A stretch of DNA of 5,975 bases from Microcaldota archaeon (GTDB taxonomy: Archaea > Micrarchaeota > Micrarchaeia > Micrarchaeales > Micrarchaeaceae). Below are positions 1 through 5,043 of the stretch, in pieces. How positions within the stretch are numbered: the first letter of the stretch is position 1; each line of letters begins with the position of its first letter. The notes beneath the pieces are model-generated. The model saw nothing but the letters and a program-made list of their open reading frames with translations. It made no database searches and had not been told where the DNA came from. The position numbers were made by a program, and so were the translations under genes. The stretch covers positions 1 to 5,975 of the forward strand of contig JAKBRD010000044.1 in NCBI GenBank assembly GCA_021834865.1, read 5' to 3'.

Positions 1-192
1 CATGTTTTACTAATAAGTCTTCTCCAAAAACCAATGGCTCACCAACAAGCAGCACTATACCTAGCTACGGGCAGTATTATATTTACACAGAAAGTAATAA
101 ATAGGTTACTAAAAAACCGCTGAGCATTAGCTCTAACCCATGGCATTTCACTTACCGTGCGTAGCGCCATGCTTTCATATTCCCTTAGCATG

Positions 193-200
193 TTTATATA
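193..200 (+). promoter_or_regulatory. Putative archaeal TATA box for the MoxR gene
   Basis: TTTATATA lies in the AT-rich upstream region. Counting about 26 nt from its centre puts transcription start near 223, giving a leader of roughly 40 nt before the ATG at 263. No other TATA-like element on this strand is as well placed. A clear BRE cannot be read with confidence. Confidence 0.5.
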
Positions 201-250
201 CCTTTTTGTTGAAACCAATATAGCGGAATTTACTAAGCCAAAATCGTTTA

Positions 251-257
251 GGATGAT
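251..257 (+). promoter_or_regulatory. Shine-Dalgarno-like motif before MoxR gene
   Basis: GGATGAT ends 5 nt before the ATG at 263 and partly matches the archaeal consensus GGAGGTGAT (GG plus TGAT). It is an imperfect match but supports the ATG at 263 as the start. No in-frame alternative closer to the Walker A motif is needed, because the protein begins just where MoxR proteins normally begin. Confidence 0.35.
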
Positions 258-262
258 ATATC

Positions 263-1183
263 ATGGTGGATGCCAAAGCCCAGTTCGACGCGGTGCTTGC
301 CGAGGTCAGGAAGAAGGTGGCAGGCAACGACGCAATAATAAAGCTCATTTTCATAGCCATAGTGGCAAACGGCCACGTTCTCCTTGAGGGAGTCCCCGGA
401 GTGGCAAAGACGACAATGTCAAAAGCTGTATGCGACGCAATACAGGCCGATTTCGGAAGGATCCAGGGAACGCCGGACCTGGAATTCAAGGACATAGTAG
501 GATACGCATATCTGGATGACAAGACCAAAAACGTTGAGCTCAAGAAGGGGCCAATATTCACCAACATGCTGCTCATAGACGAGCTCAACAGGGCGCCGCC
601 CAAGACAACCACGGCTTTGCTCGAGGCACTGGAAGAAAGGCAGGTAACCCTTGGAAATGAGACCATGCCGTTGGAGAAGCCGTTCATAGCGCTCGCAACT
701 CAGAACCCGCTTAACATAGAGGGCACTACAATGCTCCCGAAGGTTTTGGCCGACAGGTTCCTCATGCGCATAGCCGTCGATTACGCTTCGATAGAAGCAG
801 AGCAGCAGATGCTCAGGATAAAGGAGTCTGAGGAAAACATAACCGTAAAAAGGGTAATGGGGATAGAAGACATAATTGAGCTGCAGAAGCTTGCCAAAGG
901 CGTAAAGGTCCCCGACAACGTAATAAACTACATAACAAAAGTGGTCAATGCTACCAGGAAGGACATACACGTAGTCATGGGCGGAAGCCCAAGGTCCGAG
1001 ATAAGCTTCATGAGCTGCGGAAAGGCCAAAGCGTTGATAGAAGGAAGAAACGAGGTTTCGATAGACGACATAAAGTACCTTGCAAGGCCGGTTCTCAGCC
1101 ATAGAATAGTAGTAAGGAGCAGCGGAGGAGTCGGCGTAAACGGAGTCATAGACGGAATAATAGCGACTACGAAACCCGACTGA
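263..1183 (+). CDS. MoxR-family AAA+ ATPase
   Basis: A complete 306-aa protein, close to the usual MoxR length (about 310-330). Visible motifs in order: Walker A GVPGVAKTT (43-51), Walker B LLIDE (103-107) followed by the family-typical LNRAPPKTTTALLEALEE, sensor 1 ATQNP (145-149), the ADRF arginine (R165, candidate arginine finger), and the sensor 2 motif GGSPRS (240-245, R244). The C-terminal stretch 246-306, with VSIDDIKYLARPVLSHRI, is the small helical lid domain. There is no signal peptide or membrane segment, so it is cytoplasmic. Established for the family: ATP-driven oligomeric chaperones that often work with VWA-domain proteins in maturing or inserting cofactors into protein complexes. 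The client here is unknown. It stands alone on its strand within the window; its convergent neighbour is not a VWA or DUF58 protein. The family assignment is very secure, the specific role is not. Confidence 0.96.
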   Translation: MVDAKAQFDAVLAEVRKKVAGNDAIIKLIFIAIVANGHVLLEGVPGVAKTTMSKAVCDAIQADFGRIQGTPDLEFKDIVGYAYLDDKTKNVELKKGPIFTNMLLIDELNRAPPKTTTALLEALEERQVTLGNETMPLEKPFIALATQNPLNIEGTTMLPKVLADRFLMRIAVDYASIEAEQQMLRIKESEENITVKRVMGIEDIIELQKLAKGVKVPDNVINYITKVVNATRKDIHVVMGGSPRSEISFMSCGKAKALIEGRNEVSIDDIKYLARPVLSHRIVVRSSGGVGVNGVIDGIIATTKPD

Positions 1184-1192
1184 AAAGAAAAA
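1183..1192 (-). terminator. Possible oligo-U terminator of the 223-aa protein gene
   Basis: Read on the minus strand this is TTTTTCTTTT, about 70 nt beyond the stop of the 1264-1935 gene. Archaeal transcription commonly ends at U-rich tracts without needing a hairpin. The tract overlaps the last bases of the convergent MoxR gene, so a minus transcript would just reach into it antisense. Confidence 0.3.
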
Positions 1193-1237
1193 GCTCGTGC
1201 TTATTTGATAGTTGATCGCAAGAGTGTTTGCCGCATA

Positions 1238-1250
1238 CGCTGGCACAGCG
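1238..1250. repeat. Short hairpin in the convergent intergenic gap
   Basis: CGCTG-GCA-CAGCG is a perfect 5-bp stem with a 3-nt loop, lying in the 80-bp gap between the two convergent stop codons (1183 and 1264). It could act in either transcript as a 3'-end structure, but no strong U run follows directly on either strand, and a 5-bp stem can arise by chance. Confidence 0.25.
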
Positions 1251-1263
1251 AAGGAAAACGGCT

Positions 1264-1935
1264 TCACTTCTTCTTTCTGCCGAAAAGCTTGTCCTTTATA
1301 GTGAGCTTCTCCTCCTTTATTTCTATGCCGTACTCCTTTGCCAGCTCCGGATGCTCCTTCAGGTACTGCATCTGGAAGTTGTGGAATTTCTCCTCGTTCT
1401 TGAGCTTGTATTCTGCCTTCTTTTTCTCCCACTGCGGCTTCATCTTCTTCCATTCCTGTATGGTATAGCCGTATGGAGCGTGCTCCCTTATTGACGGGGA
1501 ATTGAAAGCGTAGGAATAGAAATTTTTGTAATAATCGTAATCCTCGTTTACCATGTGGTCCCTGCTAACCTTGACGCCTTCGCTGTCCAGGAATTTTATT
1601 ATCTCGTCTATGCTTATTTTCTCCTTCAGGTTGTCGGCATTTGGGGGATTGTATATTATGGTTATATTGCCCCTTATGTAATGCACCCTGGCCTTGAGTA
1701 TTGCGTCGTTGAGCATAAGCCTGTACTGCAGCCTTGCAGCGTGCTCCGGATCCTTGAAGTAAGCCTTGTCTACGTTGCTGAACACTACCTTGGCCACAAT
1801 CCTGTACGGAACCCTGTAGAGGTTGCCGTTCTCCACTATGTACTGCTTTTTTATCTTCTCGTCGTCTATATTGGCGTTGTTTATGAGGTCCTGCTGATAC
1901 TCGCTCATCTTTGGCTGCTTCTCTGACTTGTCCAT
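1264..1935 (-). CDS. Hypothetical protein with cysteine-free HMA/ferredoxin-like core and charged C-terminal tail
   Basis: I do not recognise a named family. The 223-aa product has no signal peptide, membrane segment or cysteine and is predicted cytoplasmic. Residues 1-35 are polar and acidic. Residues 43-125 read like a beta-alpha-beta-beta-alpha-beta unit: strand RIVAKVVF, helix about 64-79, strand ARVHYI (82-87), strand NITIIYNPP (90-98), helix IDEIIKFLD (109-117), strand VKVS. The pattern of hydrophobics and the ending FLDSEGVKV resemble heavy-metal-associated (HMA) domains, but the metal-binding CxxC is absent. Residues 150-223 are Lys/Glu-rich and probably helical, ending in a basic GRKKK tail that might touch RNA, DNA or membrane. 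The ATG at 1935 is chosen because a TATA-like box lies about 26 nt upstream, suggesting a nearly leaderless transcript; a GGTG 7 nt upstream is an alternative signal. It lies 85 nt downstream of the radical SAM gene on the same strand. Function unknown; the fold is my inference. Confidence 0.85.
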   Translation of the reverse strand: MDKSEKQPKMSEYQQDLINNANIDDEKIKKQYIVENGNLYRVPYRIVAKVVFSNVDKAYFKDPEHAARLQYRLMLNDAILKARVHYIRGNITIIYNPPNADNLKEKISIDEIIKFLDSEGVKVSRDHMVNEDYDYYKNFYSYAFNSPSIREHAPYGYTIQEWKKMKPQWEKKKAEYKLKNEEKFHNFQMQYLKEHPELAKEYGIEIKEEKLTIKDKLFGRKKK

Positions 1936-1959
1936 TGTGCTGCACCATTTTTCATAAGG

Positions 1960-1968
1960 TTTTATATG
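1960..1968 (-). promoter_or_regulatory. Putative TATA box for the 223-aa protein gene
   Basis: On the minus strand the bases read CATATAAAA. A start about 26 nt from its centre falls near 1937-1938, almost on the ATG at 1935, so the message would be leaderless or nearly so. This suggests the gene can be transcribed separately from the upstream radical SAM gene. Confidence 0.5.
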
Positions 1969-1986
1969 CCCGCATCATGAGCGGGC
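1968..1986. repeat. Inverted repeat abutting the TATA box
   Basis: GCCCGC (1968-1973) and GCGGGC (1981-1986) are perfect 6-bp complements around a 7-nt centre that itself contains the palindrome TCATGA (1975-1980). It touches the TATA-like box at 1960-1968 and occupies the BRE position, so it may be an operator; as RNA it would form a GC hairpin at the end of the radical SAM transcript. Confidence 0.4.
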
Positions 1987-2000
1987 TGAAAACAAAAGAT

Positions 2001-2034
2001 TAAACAAAAAAATAAGGCATTCAGCTGAATGCCT
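2001..2034 (-). terminator. Hairpin plus U-tract terminator of the radical SAM gene
   Basis: 2015-2034 is a perfect 20-bp palindrome (AGGCATTCAG and its complement) that contains the TGA stop (2021-2023) and the last codons of the radical SAM gene. On the minus strand it is followed directly by TATTTTTTTG and further T-rich sequence (down to about 2001). Stem plus U-run looks like an intrinsic-type terminator; in archaea the U-run alone may suffice. Confidence 0.5.
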
Positions 2035-3910
2035 CGTTTGCGAAGTTTGCTACTGGCTTGCCTCCGTTGACAGGCAGGGCGAAGTAGTCTATCATCTGCC
2101 CGTATGTCTTGCGGTACGCAGGAGTGGATTCAAGCTGCTTTATGTTCCTGACATACTTGTCCTTTGAGTAGTTCCAGTCGCTGTGCGTCTGCTGCCATTC
2201 CTTCGAAGGTATGCTGTACTGCTTCTGCACCTTGTCCCTGTATACTTCCGGGAACACGTTGAACGTGCAGAAAGGCAGGACTTCTCCATCAGGCATCGCA
2301 TAGTGTATGTCGCACTTTTCCACCCTGTGTATGTCGTAGGTGTACTCGTCCTGGAAGTGCATCATTCCGAGGAATATCGACTTCATCTGGAACTTGCCCA
2401 TTGTGGCGAAATCGTGCTTCATGAGCACTGACATGAGCAGCTTAGAGAAGTTTACGCTCTTTGGCTGCTTGGATTTGTCAATGAACTTGTTGAAGCCAAG
2501 CAGTGCCTTGACGGCAATCATCTTGCGCTCCAGCTTGCTCTTGCCTTCCATCTCGTCCACGGTTCTCTGCAGGTGCTCGATAAGCCCTGCGGCATCGACG
2601 AATCTTGTTATAGGTATTATCTTGTTGTCGCTGTCCAGGAACACGTATGTGCCCGCGCCGCATGCGAAGTGTATTGACATGTCGTACTTGTATTCCCCTG
2701 TCAAGGCTTCTATGAACTTGTTTATTCCTCCTATGTAAGGGACCGAGAACCAGTCCTCTTTTGATACAACTCCGTTTGTCTGCTGCTCTATCAGCTTTAT
2801 CGCTCCCGGTATCGAAATGCGCTGCTTCTCCCTCAGCCTTGAAGGCATCCTTCCTACCAGCGAAACAGGCTGGAAGTTGACTGCCCTTATTATGTCTGAG
2901 TTGTTCAGTGCGAAGTTTATCATGGCTCCGAGCTCATGGTCGTTTACTGTCCTTATGACCGTTGGAACCAGCACTATGTTTATCCCTGCCTTTCTAGCAG
3001 CATCTAGCGTTGCAGGTATCTCCCAGTGGTTCTTCGGATTGGCCCTCTTGCTCACTCCGTCGTAGCTCATGTAGAGCGTGCTCACTCCGGCGTGCCTAAG
3101 CTTAGGCCCGAGGTCCGGGTTCAGAGCAAGGTTTATGCCAGTTGTGTTGAGCTGTATCTGGTCGAAGCCGGCCTTCTTTGCCATCTGTATTATTTCCACT
3201 ATGTGGGGGTGCATTGTAGGCTCTCCACCTGTTATCTGTATGGCGTTTGCAGGTATCGGCTTCTGGTTCCTCAAGTTGTTGAATATCTTTTCTATCTCCG
3301 GAAGGCTCGGCTCGTATATGGCCTCTCCCTCCTTGGCATAGAAGAAGCAGTACCAGCACGAAAGGTGGCACCTGTTAGTCACTACGACGTTTGCCAATCC
3401 AGTGTGTGATTTGTGCCTTTCGCACATTCCGCAGTCGAACGGGCAGTTTGCCCCTTTCGTTTCAGTTATGTAGTTTGGGTTGTCGAATCCCCTGCCGTAG
3501 TAATTGTACCTGCGCATCTTCATGTACATGTCATAGTCTTCCCAGTATTTCTCTATGGTCCAGCCATGCTCAGGGCAGTTCTTCCTTATCATGACGTTGT
3601 CGCCGTCCTTGTATATTGTTCCGTCTATTATGAGCTTGCACTCCGGGCATACTGTCTTTGTAGTTTCTATTACCGGCATCTTTTCTATTTCTTCTATGGT
3701 CCTATGATAAGGCGCCAGGATAGGGTCCACCTTTGCCTGCGCGTCAGTGCTGTCCGCAGTCTCTGGCCTCACGTTGTTTATGTTGGAGATAAGGTTCTGG
3801 TCCACAGTTTCTTCTTCCATGGTCTTCTCCAGATCCAGCTGCACAGAAACTTCACTAGCGCTCTGTGCTGACATTTCTCCTATGTTATCGCCACTTCCCA
3901 ATACGTCCAT
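2021..3910 (-). CDS. Radical SAM enzyme, MJ0619/COG1964 family, tetraether lipid synthase (Tes)-like
   Basis: The 629-aa product carries the radical SAM cluster motif CHLSCWYC (C181, C185, C188; CX3CX2C) and the SAM-binding GGEP (228-231). Before these come CPEC (C88, C91) with CPEH (C112, H115), a zinc/rubredoxin-like site, and CPFDCGMCERHKSHT (C156, C160, C163) just upstream of the radical SAM motif. Further candidate ligands are C417 (HFACGAG) and the C-terminal CDIHYAMPDGEVLPFCTFN (C533, C548). This order of motifs is that of COG1964, whose M. jannaschii member MJ0619 and M. acetivorans member MA_1486 are known to join archaeol lipid tails into tetraethers by C-C bond formation. Assignment to this family is firm; the exact reaction is inferred, as paralogues may differ. 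Residues 1-62 are an acidic Ser-rich extension (13 Asp/Glu, 3 Lys/Arg), making it longer than I expect for the family. The ATG at 3910 is supported by AGGTGA 4 nt upstream. There is no signal peptide; it probably works at the inner membrane face. It has its own promoter and terminator. Confidence 0.93.
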   Translation of the reverse strand: MDVLGSGDNIGEMSAQSASEVSVQLDLEKTMEEETVDQNLISNINNVRPETADSTDAQAKVDPILAPYHRTIEEIEKMPVIETTKTVCPECKLIIDGTIYKDGDNVMIRKNCPEHGWTIEKYWEDYDMYMKMRRYNYYGRGFDNPNYITETKGANCPFDCGMCERHKSHTGLANVVVTNRCHLSCWYCFFYAKEGEAIYEPSLPEIEKIFNNLRNQKPIPANAIQITGGEPTMHPHIVEIIQMAKKAGFDQIQLNTTGINLALNPDLGPKLRHAGVSTLYMSYDGVSKRANPKNHWEIPATLDAARKAGINIVLVPTVIRTVNDHELGAMINFALNNSDIIRAVNFQPVSLVGRMPSRLREKQRISIPGAIKLIEQQTNGVVSKEDWFSVPYIGGINKFIEALTGEYKYDMSIHFACGAGTYVFLDSDNKIIPITRFVDAAGLIEHLQRTVDEMEGKSKLERKMIAVKALLGFNKFIDKSKQPKSVNFSKLLMSVLMKHDFATMGKFQMKSIFLGMMHFQDEYTYDIHRVEKCDIHYAMPDGEVLPFCTFNVFPEVYRDKVQKQYSIPSKEWQQTHSDWNYSKDKYVRNIKQLESTPAYRKTYGQMIDYFALPVNGGKPVANFANEAFS

Positions 3911-3914
3911 TCAT

Positions 3915-3920
3915 TCACCT
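3915..3920 (-). promoter_or_regulatory. Ribosome binding site of the radical SAM gene
   Basis: AGGTGA on the minus strand matches the archaeal anti-Shine-Dalgarno well and ends 4 nt before the ATG at 3910. A second, overlapping ATG (3912-3914) lies too close to the motif and is out of frame. This decides the long start over the internal Met codons at residues 13 and 31. Confidence 0.6.
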
Positions 3921-3950
3921 AAATCTATAGTTTTTAAGCGCACAAAAGCC

Positions 3951-3957
3951 TTTTAAA
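3951..3957 (-). promoter_or_regulatory. Putative TATA box of the radical SAM gene
   Basis: TTTAAAA on the minus strand, inside the near-palindrome CCTTTAAAAGG (3949-3959). A start about 26 nt away falls near 3928, giving a leader of about 17 nt that just includes the AGGTGA ribosome binding site. The competing CTTAAAAAC at 3929-3937 would start transcription at the ATG itself and lose the ribosome binding site, so it is less likely. Confidence 0.5.
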
Positions 3958-3992
3958 GGGTATCGCAACAAAACTTTACTTTTTTACAGATT

Positions 3993-4005
3993 TTGCAAGT
4001 TGCAA
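3993..4005. promoter_or_regulatory. Operator-like repeat TTGCAA-G-TTGCAA upstream of the radical SAM promoter
   Basis: Two copies of the self-complementary hexamer TTGCAA (3993-3998 and 4000-4005) are separated by one G, making a perfect 13-bp dyad that is also a direct repeat. It lies about 36-54 bp upstream of the TATA-like box of the radical SAM gene, in a 232-bp gap with no evident gene. A related TGTTGC (minus strand) recurs nearer the TATA box at 3965-3970 and again at 4003-4008. Binding by a regulator is inference. Confidence 0.35.
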
Positions 4006-4059
4006 CATACGCGCTTCTCCAGAACCTTGATCTTGCCTTGGCTCTGGGATTTTATGTAT

Positions 4060-4074
4060 AAAAATTGGATTTTT
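4060..4074 (-). terminator. Possible A/T hairpin and U-tract after the surface-protein genes
   Basis: AAAAAT-TGG-ATTTTT style inverted repeat (arms 4060-4065 and 4069-4074), about 70-80 nt past the TAA at 4143-4145. The minus strand reads CCAATTTTTATA, a U-rich stop candidate. The stem is only A/T pairs and therefore weak, and the same bases overlap a TATA-like run (4054-4064). Confidence 0.3.
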
Positions 4075-4142
4075 TATTATTTAGGCTTTAACTTTTTACC
4101 CAGTAAAACGCCGTTGTTTTGGCAATGGGGCCTGCTCGTGTT

Positions 4143-5033
4143 TTATCCCGTAGCGTTTGGATGGTCCGCTATATAGCTCTCGAACGCGTTTATGGTTGCG
4201 TTTTCTACATTCTTAGTATAGGAAATAAGATTTAGCGCACCAACATCTGGACTGAAGCCGGCGCTGGTAGCCTTTATTATATAGTTGCCATACATGGCTT
4301 CAGCCATATACACAGTCATGTTTGGTTTTGGGCCGAGATAACTGCCGAACTGTTCAGTGGCATTTGCACTCATGTTTGAAATTCCGAAGAAATACACAGT
4401 AATATTGTCATAGGCATATTTAGATTTCGAAACAGAGGATTCAGACATTACCAAAGACATGGATGGCCTGCAAAAACCTCCGTTGGATTCGAACAAAGCG
4501 TTATAACCTGCTGCATTTGATGGATTTATGCCCTCCACGGCAGCGTATTCCGCAATCGGCTGGGCCCTGTTCAATTTGGACAGATTATATGCAGTGGATA
4601 TCATTGTCTGATTTTGCATGTATCCGAGTATGCCTTCCATGCCCGTGCAGTTTGCGTTTGTGGAATATGGCTTGAAAACAGTCCTGAATGAGTATTTGAG
4701 TGGCGAGCTGAAGCTGTAGTTACTTATGAAGGCATTGGCAGCCAAATAGGTAACCGGCTCAAAGATTTTACCGATTCTCGGACTTGTCGGAGTTGTTGAA
4801 GTTGTTGAATTATTTGCCACAGATATCGTACTGATCGTTGATGTAGACGCATTATGCGGCACATAGGAATGCAATGTGATTATTATGCCAGCTAGTATAA
4901 TTACGATTATTATGCCCAGCGCTATTGTTGATTTCCTGCCCCTTTTTATGGCAGTATTATTGTAGTTATTGTTAGCGAACTCTGGAGTAAGTATTGCACC
5001 TTTGGCGTCCTGTTCTGCATTTAATTCAGTCAT
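4143..5033 (-). CDS. Membrane-anchored extracytoplasmic glycoprotein-like protein, family unknown
   Basis: From the ATG at 5033 the product is 296 aa. It has a polar cytoplasmic tail (1-29), the basic cluster KRGRK (30-34), one hydrophobic segment STIALGIIIVIILAGIIITL (35-54), a Ser/Thr/Asn-rich linker (about 59-86) and an ectodomain (87-296). Basic residues just before the anchor and no cleavage motif indicate a type II topology with the C-terminus outside. The ectodomain is rich in N-x-S/T sequons (NNST, NYS, NCT, NQT, NLS, NIT, NMS, NAT, NMT and others), as expected for archaeal N-glycosylation, and has two cysteines (about 129 and 188) that could form a disulfide. An upstream in-frame ATG at 5099 would add 22 residues but overlap the preceding gene by 56 bp; the 5033 start leaves a 10-nt gap and begins cleanly, so I prefer it. 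The ribosome binding site is weak (AGG, 11 nt upstream). It is probably co-transcribed with the gene before it. No domain family recognised; function unknown, likely cell envelope. Confidence 0.85.
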   Translation of the reverse strand: MTELNAEQDAKGAILTPEFANNNYNNTAIKRGRKSTIALGIIIVIILAGIIITLHSYVPHNASTSTISTISVANNSTTSTTPTSPRIGKIFEPVTYLAANAFISNYSFSSPLKYSFRTVFKPYSTNANCTGMEGILGYMQNQTMISTAYNLSKLNRAQPIAEYAAVEGINPSNAAGYNALFESNGGFCRPSMSLVMSESSVSKSKYAYDNITVYFFGISNMSANATEQFGSYLGPKPNMTVYMAEAMYGNYIIKATSAGFSPDVGALNLISYTKNVENATINAFESYIADHPNATG

Positions 5034-5043
5034 GATATCGTGC

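Larger units (their letters stand above)
1..262. other. Intergenic / upstream region at left window edge
   Basis: No convincing gene is visible here. The plus-strand frame opening at 157 runs into the MoxR gene out of frame and gives an Arg-rich, domainless product, so I treat it as a shadow. The stretch is AT-rich compared with the coding DNA. It holds a TATA-like box at 193-200 that fits the downstream MoxR gene. On the minus strand a TATA-like run (75-85) and a CAT at 1-3 (ATG read leftwards) would allow a divergent gene lying outside the window, but no Shine-Dalgarno-like motif sits at proper spacing, so this is only a possibility. A weak 4-bp stem (GAGC/GCTC, 122-133) sits beside an A run at 112-117 (a U run in a minus transcript). 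Confidence 0.5.

Noticed and set aside
1..60. Divergent minus-strand gene starting at the CAT in positions 1-3
   Set aside because: Only the start triplet would be inside the window; the nearest GGAG is about 18 nt away, too far for a normal ribosome binding site, so it cannot be supported.
120..230. Possible tRNA or structured RNA before MoxR
   Set aside because: No cloverleaf, T-loop GTTCGA-type sequence or long stem could be found; only a 4-bp GAGC/GCTC stem is present.
157..387. 76-codon plus-strand frame overlapping the MoxR start
   Set aside because: Begins upstream of the TATA-like box proposed for MoxR and switches to a low-quality Arg/Gly/His-rich tail where the true gene runs in another frame.
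175..687. 170-codon open frame on the minus strand over the start of MoxR
   Set aside because: Antisense shadow; Ser/Leu/Ala-rich with no motif, no promoter or ribosome binding site, and it covers the MoxR Walker A coding region.
419..1453. Long 344-codon open frame on the minus strand opposite the MoxR gene
   Set aside because: It is antisense to a motif-complete MoxR gene, has a Tyr/Val/Leu-rich product without any recognisable motif, and also overlaps the 223-aa gene in another frame. It is a product of MoxR codon bias.
3413..3871. 152-codon plus-strand frame opposite the radical SAM gene's 5' part
   Set aside because: Antisense to the conserved Cys motifs of the radical SAM enzyme; Val/Leu/Tyr/His-rich shadow with no start signals.
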